A stretch of 64,000 nt of DNA. It comes from Lachnobacterium bovis DSM 14045 (GTDB taxonomy: Bacteria; Bacillota; Clostridia; Lachnospirales; Lachnospiraceae). Shown in pieces: positions 15,786 through 24,521 of the stretch. The notes under the pieces were generated by a model. That model searched no databases. It was not told where the DNA came from and saw only the letters and a list, made by a program, of their open reading frames with translations. The translations under genes and the position numbers were made by a program. Where the stretch lies: contig NZ_FNPG01000004.1 of assembly GCF_900107245.1 (NCBI RefSeq), positions 124,001 through 188,000 of the forward strand, in the 5' to 3' direction. How positions within the stretch are numbered: position 1 is the stretch's first letter; every line of letters starts with the position of its first letter.

Positions 15786-16847
15786 ATGAAAGTTAAAATT
15801 AAAAAAACATCTATAACTATGTTGGTTTTATTAGCAATATTCTTTATTGTTTTTTTTATAGCATTAAATTGTGTATATTCTAAAAGTAAAGATACCTCTG
15901 CTAAAAAAACAACCAATAATCAAAGTAACAACATCTCAAAATCAACAGATAAAATCGTAAAAATTAAAGATGCACCTAGGAGTGTTTGTAGTGTTCCAAG
16001 TAGTTATAAAAAAGAAGCAAAAAAACAGGGTGAATTACTTACTTTTTCTTATAAAGCTAAAATGACAGATAAAAGTAAAAGGATAGTAGATAAAAAAGCA
16101 ACTATTTATTTACCTCACGGTTATAATGATAAAAATAAATATGATATCATTTATTTGTGTCATGGTTATGGCGCTAATGAAAATACTTTTTTAGGTTCTC
16201 CTGATAATCCTAGAGAATTTAAAAACATTCTTGATAATATGATTGAAAACGGAGAAATAAAGCCTGTTATAGTTGTAACACCCACGTATATTGATAACTA
16301 TAGCAATTATTATGATAAGCTTGACGGAATGACAGATGAAATTGTAAATGATTTGATACCAGCAGTTGAAGGAAAATACAGTACGTATGCTAAAAATACA
16401 TCACATGATGAGATAATTAAATCACGTAATCATAGAGCTATCGGTGGATTTTCAATGGGAGGTTGTACAACCTGGAGAGCCTTTAGAAGACATTTAGATT
16501 GTTTTAAATATTATATGCCTATGAGTATGCCTATGTATTATTATGAACCAGGTTATAATAAATTACAAAATGATAAAACGGCACCTACATTAGCCGAGGC
16601 TGCTGCAAATTCTGGATACAAACCAGAAGATTATGCAATTTATGCTGCATCAGGTGATAAAGATTTTATGAATGAAGCAACAAAACAAGTTGTTGAAAAA
16701 CTTAAAGAATATCCTGATCAGTTTAAATACACTACAACTAATTTTTCTGATGGAAATTTGATGTTTACTACATTTTCAGGATACCATCGTTATTATTTTT
16801 CAAATCCATATATGTACAATGGTTTGAGGAGATTCTTTAGGGAGTAG
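15786..16847 (+). CDS. Secreted alpha/beta-hydrolase esterase (CE1/feruloyl-esterase-like)
   Basis: 353 residues: an N-terminal signal/anchor helix (about 8-32), a Lys/Ser/Asn-rich spacer, then an esterase D-type alpha/beta hydrolase. Visible are YLPHGYNDKNKYDIIYLCHG (oxyanion region), the nucleophile elbow GGFSMGG, an Asp loop (SGDKDF) and a late His (SGYHRYYF). This fold removes acetyl or feruloyl groups from polysaccharides. Next to a predicted O-acetylating synthase locus, a deacetylase for the matrix polymer is an attractive guess; dietary hemicellulose esters are the alternative. An AGGAGGG site precedes the ATG. Confidence 0.8.
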   Translation: MKVKIKKTSITMLVLLAIFFIVFFIALNCVYSKSKDTSAKKTTNNQSNNISKSTDKIVKIKDAPRSVCSVPSSYKKEAKKQGELLTFSYKAKMTDKSKRIVDKKATIYLPHGYNDKNKYDIIYLCHGYGANENTFLGSPDNPREFKNILDNMIENGEIKPVIVVTPTYIDNYSNYYDKLDGMTDEIVNDLIPAVEGKYSTYAKNTSHDEIIKSRNHRAIGGFSMGGCTTWRAFRRHLDCFKYYMPMSMPMYYYEPGYNKLQNDKTAPTLAEAAANSGYKPEDYAIYAASGDKDFMNEATKQVVEKLKEYPDQFKYTTTNFSDGNLMFTTFSGYHRYYFSNPYMYNGLRRFFRE

Positions 16848-16913
16848 TGAATTTATAGAAAGTTTAAAATAACTTTAACGCATTATAGAAGTATAAATAT
16901 TCTAAATATGTGA

Positions 16914-16919
16914 TATAAT
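16914..16919 (+). promoter_or_regulatory. Candidate -10 box of the MATE gene
   Basis: TATAAT about 70 bp upstream of the chosen MATE start; the -35 is weak. Confidence 0.35.
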
Positions 16920-16985
16920 GTATTTGTTTTGCTATTTTATAATATGCAAAAAGAGAGTTTTCACAAGGAGGATATTTCTACGTTT

Positions 16986-18332
16986 ATGGATACAAATAAG
17001 GATTTGATGACAGAAGGATCTATCAAAAATAAAATAATCGTGTTTGCTATCCCTATTTTTTTAGGTAATCTATTTCAACAATTATATAATGCAGTAGATT
17101 CTGTTATTGTTGGAAATTATATTGGAAGCAATGCTTTAGCTGCTGTAAGCTCAGCTGGTAATCTTATTTTTATGATAATTGGTTTCTTTAACGGAATTGC
17201 TATTGGTGCAGGAGTGATAATCGCTAGATATATAGGTGCAAAAGATCAAAAGCGTACTTCATTAGCTGTACATTCGACAGTAGCTTTAGGTATAGTTTTT
17301 TCAATTGTATTAACTGCAGTAGGTGTCTTAATGACTCCGTTCATCTTAAACTTAATGAGTACACCTAAAGATGTTTTAAGCGATTCGATAGTATATTTTC
17401 AAGTATATTTTGCAGGTTCTATTGGATTTGTAATGTACAATACTTTTGTTGGCATATTGCAAGCAACAGGGGATTCAAAACATCCATTGTATTACTTGAT
17501 GCTTTCATCCATTGTAAATATAGTATTAGATTTAGTATTAATTGGAAAGATGGGGTTTGGCGTTGGAGCAGCTGCATTTGCGACAGCAATTTCACAATTG
17601 TTTAGTGCGATTTTGTGTATAATTCATCTTACAAAAACTGAAGAAGCATATAAATTCAGATGGAAATTGATTAAGTTTGATAAGGAAATAACTTCACAAA
17701 TTATTAAATATGGTTTACCTTCAGGCCTTCAAAATTCCATAATGTCTTTTTCGAATGTTGTAATTCAATCATATATTAACTCATATGGACATTTTGCAAT
17801 GGCTGGAATAGGAGCATATGTAAAAATAGAAGGCTTTATTTTTATTCCAGTGACAAGTTTTACAATGGCAATAACAACATTTGTCAGTCAAAATATTGGA
17901 GCTAAACAAATAGAAAGGGTACGTAAAGGCATTAGGTTTGGATTGTTATGCACGTTATTATCAGCTGAATTACTAGGTCTTGTGCTTTTTAGTTTTGCAC
18001 CTATATTTATTTCCTTTTTTGATACAAACAAGGCTGTTATAGAATATGGGTCTCAAAGAGCACATATTGTATGTTTGTTCTTTTTTTTATGTGCATATAC
18101 ACATTTTATGTCTGCTGTTTTAAGAGGTATTGGTAGACCTATGGTTCCAATGTTTGTTTTTTTGTTTTGTTGGTGTGTTGTAAGAATTATTTTTTTGGCG
18201 ATTATTAATGTTTTTGTACATACAATTTATTCAACATATTGGATTTATCCAATTACATGGATTCTTAGTGCTGTAACACTTACAATTTACTATAAAAACT
18301 TAAAATTAGAGGAAGCAATTTATAAAATATAA
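16986..18332 (+). CDS. MATE-family multidrug/cation antiporter
   Basis: 448 residues with 12 predicted TM helices. The N-terminal family signature FAIPIFLGNLFQQLYNAVDS is present, with the matching second-half repeat (IKYGLPSGLQNSIMSFSN). These Na+/H+-driven exporters remove cationic drugs or metabolites. I place the start at the ATG at 16986 because MATE proteins normally begin 10-15 residues before the first helix. An upstream in-frame TTG (16929) lacks a site. The AAGGAGG at 16965-16971 is slightly far (about 14 nt) from this ATG, so the start is not fully certain. Confidence 0.9.
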   Translation: MDTNKDLMTEGSIKNKIIVFAIPIFLGNLFQQLYNAVDSVIVGNYIGSNALAAVSSAGNLIFMIIGFFNGIAIGAGVIIARYIGAKDQKRTSLAVHSTVALGIVFSIVLTAVGVLMTPFILNLMSTPKDVLSDSIVYFQVYFAGSIGFVMYNTFVGILQATGDSKHPLYYLMLSSIVNIVLDLVLIGKMGFGVGAAAFATAISQLFSAILCIIHLTKTEEAYKFRWKLIKFDKEITSQIIKYGLPSGLQNSIMSFSNVVIQSYINSYGHFAMAGIGAYVKIEGFIFIPVTSFTMAITTFVSQNIGAKQIERVRKGIRFGLLCTLLSAELLGLVLFSFAPIFISFFDTNKAVIEYGSQRAHIVCLFFFLCAYTHFMSAVLRGIGRPMVPMFVFLFCWCVVRIIFLAIINVFVHTIYSTYWIYPITWILSAVTLTIYYKNLKLEEAIYKI

Positions 18333-18406
18333 TGATTAAGCTTGTAAATATATTAATTTGTAAATATATTAATAAATAATCAAGAAATAAATAAGGAGAA
18401 ATTAGG

Positions 18407-19516
18407 ATGGAAAAACGTGAAAAAGAAATAATTAAAACGAGTACTATTGGCATAATAACTAATTGTTTTTTAGCTTTGTTTAAAGCTATAATAGGTGTTT
18501 TAACTAATTCCATAGCAATAATTCTAGATGCAGTTAATAATTTAAGCGATGCAGTATCATCTATTATTACAATTGTAGGCACAAAACTAGCAAATAAGGA
18601 ACCAGATAAAAAGCATCCTCTAGGCTATGGAAGAGTGGAATATTTAAGTGCAACAATAATTGCATCTATAGTTTTGTATGCAGGAATAGCATCTTTTGTA
18701 GAATCAATTAAAAAAATTATTTCTCCAGCAAAAACAACTTATTCATATTTAAGTATAATTATTATTTTTGTCGCCGTAATTGTAAAAATAATTCTTGGAA
18801 AATATGTCAAGAAAAAGGGTGAATTATTGAATTCTGATTCATTAATCGCTTCAGGTGTTGATGCAATATTTGATGCAATTATTTCTGCTTCAACCATTAT
18901 AGCTGCGCTGGTATTCATTTTTTTAAAAATAAGTATAGAAGCCTATGTTGGTGTAATTATTTCAGTGATTATCGTAAAATCCGGAATTGAAATCTTAAAA
19001 GAAACAATCAGCAAAATATTAGGTGAAAGAATAGAGGCATCTTTTACAAAAGATATTAAAAAAACAGCAAATAGCATTGATGGTGTTGAAGGAGCATATG
19101 ATTTAATTTTACACAATTATGGACCAGATAAATTCATAGGTTCGATTCACGTAGAAGTAAAAGATACTCTAACAGCAAAAGACATAGATCGAATTACTAG
19201 AAAGGTACACGATAAAGTACTAGAAAAACATAATGTTTTTCTTGAAGGTGTTGGAATATATGTTATAAACACTAAAGATGAAGATGTAATAAACCTACAA
19301 CGTCAAATCGTAAAACTAGTTCGTTCCATCGAGGGAACACTGCAGATTCATGGTTTTTATGTTGATTTTGACAAAAAAATAGTATATTTTGATACAGTAA
19401 TATCATATGATGCCAAAAGTAAAAAAACTATTTTACAAGAGATTAAGGAAATTCTAGAAAAAGAAATTCCAGATTACACATATGTAATAAACATTGATAG
19501 AAATATTTCTGATTAG
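18407..19516 (+). CDS. Cation diffusion facilitator (CDF) metal exporter
   Basis: 369 residues: six TM helices in the first 210 or so residues and a C-terminal cytosolic dimerisation domain. Metal-site helices read LDAVNNLSDAVSS (TM2) and SGVDAIFDAIIS (TM5), the D-x-x-N/D-x-x-x-D type seen in Fe/Mn/Zn exporters of the FieF/MamM group. HPLGYGRVEYLSA follows TM2 as usual. A second ACT-like tail (VKLVRSIEGTLQIHGFYVDF) makes it longer than minimal CDFs. Likely exports a divalent metal; which one cannot be told. Confidence 0.88.
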   Translation: MEKREKEIIKTSTIGIITNCFLALFKAIIGVLTNSIAIILDAVNNLSDAVSSIITIVGTKLANKEPDKKHPLGYGRVEYLSATIIASIVLYAGIASFVESIKKIISPAKTTYSYLSIIIIFVAVIVKIILGKYVKKKGELLNSDSLIASGVDAIFDAIISASTIIAALVFIFLKISIEAYVGVIISVIIVKSGIEILKETISKILGERIEASFTKDIKKTANSIDGVEGAYDLILHNYGPDKFIGSIHVEVKDTLTAKDIDRITRKVHDKVLEKHNVFLEGVGIYVINTKDEDVINLQRQIVKLVRSIEGTLQIHGFYVDFDKKIVYFDTVISYDAKSKKTILQEIKEILEKEIPDYTYVINIDRNISD

Positions 19517-19535
19517 GAAGAAGGGAATTATTAAA

Positions 19536-20162
19536 ATGAGTTTAACACAAGAAAAGGTAGAAAAATTAGACCAATTATTTAAATTTTTTACTATTATAGA
19601 TAAAGAAAAAGAAATTTTTCGCCAAACTTATTTGGCTGATGGCACAAGAAAGGAAAATGACGCCGAACATGCTTGGCATATGGCAATAATGGTAATCCTC
19701 CTTAAAGATTATGCGAATGAACCAATAGATGAATTAAGAACAATTGAAATGCTGTTAGTGCATGATCTTGTTGAAATCTATGCCGGTGATACTTACGCAT
19801 ATGATGAAGAAGGTAAAAAAACTCAACGAAAACGCGAATTAGAAAGTGCTGATAAATTATTTGGTATATTGCAAGAAGAAGAACAGAAATTAATTCGCGG
19901 TTTATGGGATGAATTCGAAGATTATGAGACTCCTGAAGCTAAATTTGCACATACTTTAGATAACCTTCAACCAGTACTGTTGAATGCAGCTTCGGGTGGA
20001 AAGGGATGGTTAGAGAAAAAGCCAAAAATCAGCCAAATAATGGAAAGAAATAAAAAAACTGCAGATGGTTCTATAGATTTATGGGAGTATGTTGGGAAAA
20101 AATATATTCGTCCTAACATAACTCCTGATAAAATCCAAGAAGATATCGAATTTGATTTTTAA
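19536..20162 (+). CDS. HD-domain phosphohydrolase (YfbR/COG1896-like)
   Basis: 208 residues. Metal ligands of the HD fold are visible: H in NDAEHAWHMA, HD in LLVHDLVEIYAGDTY, and a later D in HTLDNLQP. COG1896 members are 5'-deoxynucleotidases or related nucleotide phosphatases. The ATG at 19536 behind GAAGGG was chosen over an upstream in-frame TTG inside the CDF gene. It probably shares a transcript with the CDF gene (19-bp gap) and converges with the AraC gene, with 5 bp between the stops. Confidence 0.85.
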   Translation: MSLTQEKVEKLDQLFKFFTIIDKEKEIFRQTYLADGTRKENDAEHAWHMAIMVILLKDYANEPIDELRTIEMLLVHDLVEIYAGDTYAYDEEGKKTQRKRELESADKLFGILQEEEQKLIRGLWDEFEDYETPEAKFAHTLDNLQPVLLNAASGGKGWLEKKPKISQIMERNKKTADGSIDLWEYVGKKYIRPNITPDKIQEDIEFDF

Positions 20163-20167
20163 AGTAT

Positions 20168-21097
20168 TCAACAGATCTTTTTATATTCTTTTGGTGTCAG
20201 AGAAGTGTATTTTTTAAATATTCGATTGAAATGGTTGATATTTTTAAAACCACACTTTTCTGATATTTCATAAATCAGCATATTATTATTTTTCAATAAA
20301 TATTTTGCATAATCAATGCGGGCCTTTGTTAAATCTTCCTTAGGTGAAACTTTAAAAAACTTTTTATAATAAATATAAAACTGACTTTTTCCCATGTTGG
20401 TACATTCACACAATTTATCAATAGTCCATTTTTTATCAAGCTGATTAAGCATTCTAAGTCGAAGACTAGCAAACGAATCATAAACCGAAGAGTATTTATT
20501 ATCTTCACTATTATGATTTTGTGGTGCAATTTTTTCATTGTCAGTTATATTTGCTATCAGTTTTATATTATTTTTTGGAGTTATAGATCTCTTTAGTTCC
20601 ACAAAAAGTAAATTCATAAGAGCAGTACACATTTCATTTTTTAAAACTCGTTCATTAATAAATTCATCTTGTATCTTTTTAATAATTTGCAAAAGATTTA
20701 ATGTATTATCCGGGTAAAAAATAGTGTTAAGTGGAATATCATATTTTTCAAATATTCCTTTTTTACATGAAAAATGAATAAAAGAATTACTAAATTCTTT
20801 TTTTGCTTTATAATAGTGCATTTGATTGGGTGTATATATAATACAACAATTTGGTTTAGATAAAACTTCCGTAAGTGTTGGATTACAATTTTCTGTATAA
20901 TTAGCCATAAATGATGAACTCGAACAATCCATATTGACATGTTTTCTTTTATTAGTAATACTTTTTTCTGTTTTAAAATAAAAATACATCGGATAATCCA
21001 TAAGTAATAACAAATAATCACCCGTTCCTTTTGGTCTATAAATAGTATCATAGTCCGGATTGTGCACATTGTACCCACAATAATTTATTGTATACAT
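20168..21097 (-). CDS. AraC-family transcriptional regulator
   Basis: 309 residues. A cupin-like N-terminal ligand domain precedes a C-terminal pair of helix-turn-helix motifs: KKWTIDKLCECTNMGKSQFY, and ISEKCGFKNINHFNRIFKKY followed by TSLTPKEYKK, the conserved AraC tail. The start is the ATG at 21097 behind AGGAG (7-nt spacing). No target gene is divergently placed close by: the 527-bp region upstream ends in a plus-strand terminator before the dipeptidase gene. The ligand is unknown, probably a sugar in this subfamily. Confidence 0.88.
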   Translation of the reverse strand: MYTINYCGYNVHNPDYDTIYRPKGTGDYLLLLMDYPMYFYFKTEKSITNKRKHVNMDCSSSSFMANYTENCNPTLTEVLSKPNCCIIYTPNQMHYYKAKKEFSNSFIHFSCKKGIFEKYDIPLNTIFYPDNTLNLLQIIKKIQDEFINERVLKNEMCTALMNLLFVELKRSITPKNNIKLIANITDNEKIAPQNHNSEDNKYSSVYDSFASLRLRMLNQLDKKWTIDKLCECTNMGKSQFYIYYKKFFKVSPKEDLTKARIDYAKYLLKNNNMLIYEISEKCGFKNINHFNRIFKKYTSLTPKEYKKIC

Positions 21098-21514
21098 CAA
21101 AAATCTCCTATCTGTTATTTTATATATATTTGTATTATTTATTTTTACATTTTTGCTTTTTTTGTAAAATGAGTCAGTATTTAATGTTTAGCTATAATAA
21201 ATAATCATCATTTCTTAATAAGATACATTAATAACTATATAGTATTATCAATCGGACAAAAAGTCAATTCTATCGGAAAGAAGTGTATTGTTTGTTTTTA
21301 AAAAAATTAGTACGATATAGCTGAAATATTATTGAAAACCATTTTTTTGGCAAGAAATGAATATAGCAGTACTTTTAATTATTTAATTCGAAATTATTGT
21401 CTAAAAATTAATTTCTATCCTTCCTATAAATAATTATTAGTGTATTCATTTTTAGATAATATTTTTTTCATTCAAAATCTTATGTTTTTTATAAAATACT
21501 AGATATTTTTAAAG

Positions 21515-21552
21515 TCCACATTTTTTAGTATTGAAAAGTGTGGATTTTTTTT
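21515..21552 (+). terminator. Orphan plus-strand terminator before the dipeptidase gene
   Basis: TCCACA (21515-21520) pairs with TGTGGA (21539-21544), extended by T/A pairs, followed by eight T. No plus-strand gene lies upstream in 21101-21514, which is AT-rich and otherwise featureless, so a short untranslated transcript is possible. Confidence 0.6.
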
Positions 21553-21627
21553 ATACAATTAAGGGGTATGAATATTTATTATGATATTTATAACCTAGTA
21601 AATTGATTAGAGAAAGGACACGATAGT

Positions 21628-22998
21628 ATGAATAATCAAATTATTAAAGAAAAAGTTTGGTCATATAAAGACGAAATGTTAAATAGACTTGATAAATTAG
21701 TTTCAATACCAAGTGAAATGTCAGCACCAACAGAAGATGCTCCTTTTGGTGAACAACCATTACTTGCACTTACAGCAGCATTAGATATGCTTAAAGCAGA
21801 TGGTTTCGAAACAAAGAACGTAGATAATTATGCAGGATATGCTCAAATGGGTAACGGTGATGAATTAATAGGAATTATCGGACATTTAGATGTTGTTCCA
21901 GCAAAAAAAAGCGATGGATGGGATTCTGATCCTTATACATTAGTTGAAAAAAACGGGGTTCTTTATGGAAGAGGCGTTTCTGATGATAAAGGTGCTGTAG
22001 TAGCTTCTATGATAGCAATGAAGGTTATCAAAGATTTAGGGATAGATGTTAATAAAAGAGTTAGACTTATCATGGGAACTAATGAAGAAAACGGATCTCG
22101 CTGTCTAGAACATTACGTTGAAAAAGAAGGTCACGTTGATTATGGATTTACTCCTGATGGAGATTTTCCAGCTATTCATGGAGAAAAAGGTATCATGCAA
22201 GGAAAATATGTCGCAAAGACAAGTAAAATCCTTGATGTTGCAGGTGGTACAGTTGCTAATGCTGTCCCTGGTAAAGCTACCATTAAAGTTGTTAAGGGAT
22301 CATATTCATCAGAAAAATTGGATGCTTTCTTCAAAACAAATAATATTAAATATTCTGTTACAAGTAATGCGGACTGCGATGTGATTGATGTAATGGGTGT
22401 AGCAGCTCATGCTTCAACTCCAGAACTAGGTGTTAATGCAATCAGTTACATGCTTGTCGGTTTAAAAGAGGCTGGAATGGAAGATAGTTTTGTTGATTTC
22501 TATTGCTCTCACTTTGGATTAGAATTAAATGGAGCTATGTTAGGGGCCAATTTATCAGATGAATACGGTAATTTAACACTTAACTGTGGTGTTATATCTA
22601 TGGTTGAAGGAAAAGTTCAAGGAACAGTTGATATTAGATTCCCTGTAACACTAACAACTGATAAAGTTTTAGCTTCTATGGAAGGCCACTTAGAAGATGA
22701 AAACGGAACAATCACATTTGACACATTAGTTAATCCATTATTCTTTGCTCCAGATTCTCCATTGGTATCATCATTATATGATGCATATGTTGAGGTAACA
22801 GGGGATACTGAGAACAAACCAATGGTAATTGGTGGTGGTACTTATGCCAAAGAGATTAATAACACAATAGCATTTGGATGTGCTTTCCCAGGTAATGATT
22901 ATAGAATTCACAATACTAACGAATGGGTTAAAATTGATGAATTATTATTGCAGGCTGAAATTTATGTACATGGTATATTAAAATTATTATCAATCTAA
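21628..22998 (+). CDS. Sapep/PepV-type M20 dipeptidase
   Basis: 456 residues. M20 metal-site motifs: GHLDVVPAKKSDGWDSDPY, GRGVSDDKGAVVAS, GTNEENGSRC (catalytic Glu plus ligand) and a terminal His in NDYRIHNTNEW. The length and the inserted lid domain fit the Sapep/PepV family of Mn/Zn-dependent dipeptidases, which hydrolyse dipeptides in the cytoplasm. No signal peptide. A GAGAAAGGA site stands before the ATG; a terminator hairpin follows at 23054-23122. Confidence 0.92.
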   Translation: MNNQIIKEKVWSYKDEMLNRLDKLVSIPSEMSAPTEDAPFGEQPLLALTAALDMLKADGFETKNVDNYAGYAQMGNGDELIGIIGHLDVVPAKKSDGWDSDPYTLVEKNGVLYGRGVSDDKGAVVASMIAMKVIKDLGIDVNKRVRLIMGTNEENGSRCLEHYVEKEGHVDYGFTPDGDFPAIHGEKGIMQGKYVAKTSKILDVAGGTVANAVPGKATIKVVKGSYSSEKLDAFFKTNNIKYSVTSNADCDVIDVMGVAAHASTPELGVNAISYMLVGLKEAGMEDSFVDFYCSHFGLELNGAMLGANLSDEYGNLTLNCGVISMVEGKVQGTVDIRFPVTLTTDKVLASMEGHLEDENGTITFDTLVNPLFFAPDSPLVSSLYDAYVEVTGDTENKPMVIGGGTYAKEINNTIAFGCAFPGNDYRIHNTNEWVKIDELLLQAEIYVHGILKLLSI

Positions 22999-23053
22999 TT
23001 TAAATATAGAAAAATTGCATACTTTAAAATTGTATGAAGTTCATGCAAACTTT

Positions 23054-23122
23054 AAAAAGATCGTTTTTGAATGTATTATTCTTAACTTATAAGAAAGAAT
23101 AACATTTATAACGGTCTTTTTA
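23054..23122 (+). terminator. Long terminator hairpin after the dipeptidase gene
   Basis: AAAAAGATCGTT pairs with AACGGTCTTTTT, with an inner stem ATTATTCTT/AAGAAAGAATAA, ending in T-rich sequence. Confidence 0.75.
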
Positions 23123-23187
23123 TTATTATATACATTTTTTCTTCCGATAAATGCGATAGGAATATAAGTGTAAGTAGGAGGAATTAA

Positions 23188-24495
23188 ATGAATAAACGAA
23201 TAAGAAAAAATCAAAAAAAGTTATGTTTAATTTTATCATTTGTAATATTATTTGCTCTAGTTGGATGTAAAAGTGATAGTTCAATAAAAAAAAGTAGTAA
23301 AAGTGATAAAACAATAACTTTATTCAGTAACAAATCTGAGGTAGAAAGTCAATTAAAAGAATTAGCAACTCTTTATAAAAGTAAAACAGGTATAACTGTA
23401 AAAATAGAATCTGTTCCTGCAGGAGTAAATGCACAGTCTGTTTTAAAAGGGTATTATTTATCTGATAAAATGCCTGATATTATAGTATGCGAATCATCGG
23501 GATTTAAAATTTGGAATGGATTGTTACAAGATATGAGCAATTGTTCTTGGACAAAGAAAACAGATTCAGCTTATTTAGATGAAAACGGAAAAATTTTAGG
23601 TTTTCCATATACGAAAGAAGCTGTTGGTATCACATATAATGCAAATATTCTAGATAGGGCTGGGATTGATCCTAAAAGTTTAACTTCTCCAAAAGCTTAT
23701 GAGGCAGCTTTTTCAAAATTAGATTCCATGAAATCACAATTAGGAATAACTGCAGTTGTAGGATATTGTGTTGAGCCAAAAGAATTATATTGGTCAACAG
23801 GTAACCATATTTTTGGACAATATTTAGATGCAGGCTTAAATCGCGATGACACCAAATATATAGATCTTCTTTCCAATGGCGGAAAAATAGATAAAGAAAG
23901 ATTTACAAAATTTACAAGTTTTATAGAATTATTAGGAAAATATTCCGATAAGAATTTACTTTTACAAGGTACATATGATCAACAGGTATCTAATTTTGCG
24001 GAAGGTAAATATGCATTCGTAACACAAGGTTCATGGATTGGCTCATCAATCAATAGCACATACAAAAATAAATATGATACAGCAGGTAGTTTTAAAATTG
24101 GTATTGCACCATTTGCATTTGAAGACGGAATAGACACTATTTTAACAAATGCACCAGCATATTGGGCAGTTCTAAAAGAGGGAAATTCAAAAGAAGCAAT
24201 TAAATTTTTAGAATGGTGTTCAAAAGATTCCGCACAACAAATTTTGGTTGAAAAAGCTGGATTTACTAGTCCATTCAATGATTGTAAATATGTTGCAGAC
24301 GATCCTTTTGCCAAAACAATCTCAGAGTATGACTCAAACAAAAAAGAATCAGGCTGGCATTCCATGGAAATGAAAGAAAATGCTGGAAGATATGCGATTG
24401 CACCATATTTTTATAAACTAGCAGCGGGAGAGTTAAATTCAACTACATTTATAGAACAGATAACTCAGTCAATAGAAAATTACTACATCAATTAA
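23188..24495 (+). CDS. Extracellular solute-binding lipoprotein (sugar type)
   Basis: 435 residues. A lipoprotein signal peptide ends at the lipobox LVGC, so the protein is tethered outside the membrane. The mature part is a family-1 type periplasmic-binding fold (ITLFSNKSEVESQLKELATL; FAEGKYAFVTQGSWIG; LTNAPAYWAVLKEGNSKEAI). Such proteins normally feed ABC sugar importers, but no permease or ATPase gene is near. The next gene, 26 bp on, is a chemoreceptor, so it probably acts as a ligand sensor for chemotaxis, alone or shared with a distant transporter. Confidence 0.88.
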   Translation: MNKRIRKNQKKLCLILSFVILFALVGCKSDSSIKKSSKSDKTITLFSNKSEVESQLKELATLYKSKTGITVKIESVPAGVNAQSVLKGYYLSDKMPDIIVCESSGFKIWNGLLQDMSNCSWTKKTDSAYLDENGKILGFPYTKEAVGITYNANILDRAGIDPKSLTSPKAYEAAFSKLDSMKSQLGITAVVGYCVEPKELYWSTGNHIFGQYLDAGLNRDDTKYIDLLSNGGKIDKERFTKFTSFIELLGKYSDKNLLLQGTYDQQVSNFAEGKYAFVTQGSWIGSSINSTYKNKYDTAGSFKIGIAPFAFEDGIDTILTNAPAYWAVLKEGNSKEAIKFLEWCSKDSAQQILVEKAGFTSPFNDCKYVADDPFAKTISEYDSNKKESGWHSMEMKENAGRYAIAPYFYKLAAGELNSTTFIEQITQSIENYYIN

Positions 24496-24521
24496 CATTT
24501 ATAAATCAAAGGGGGATATGA

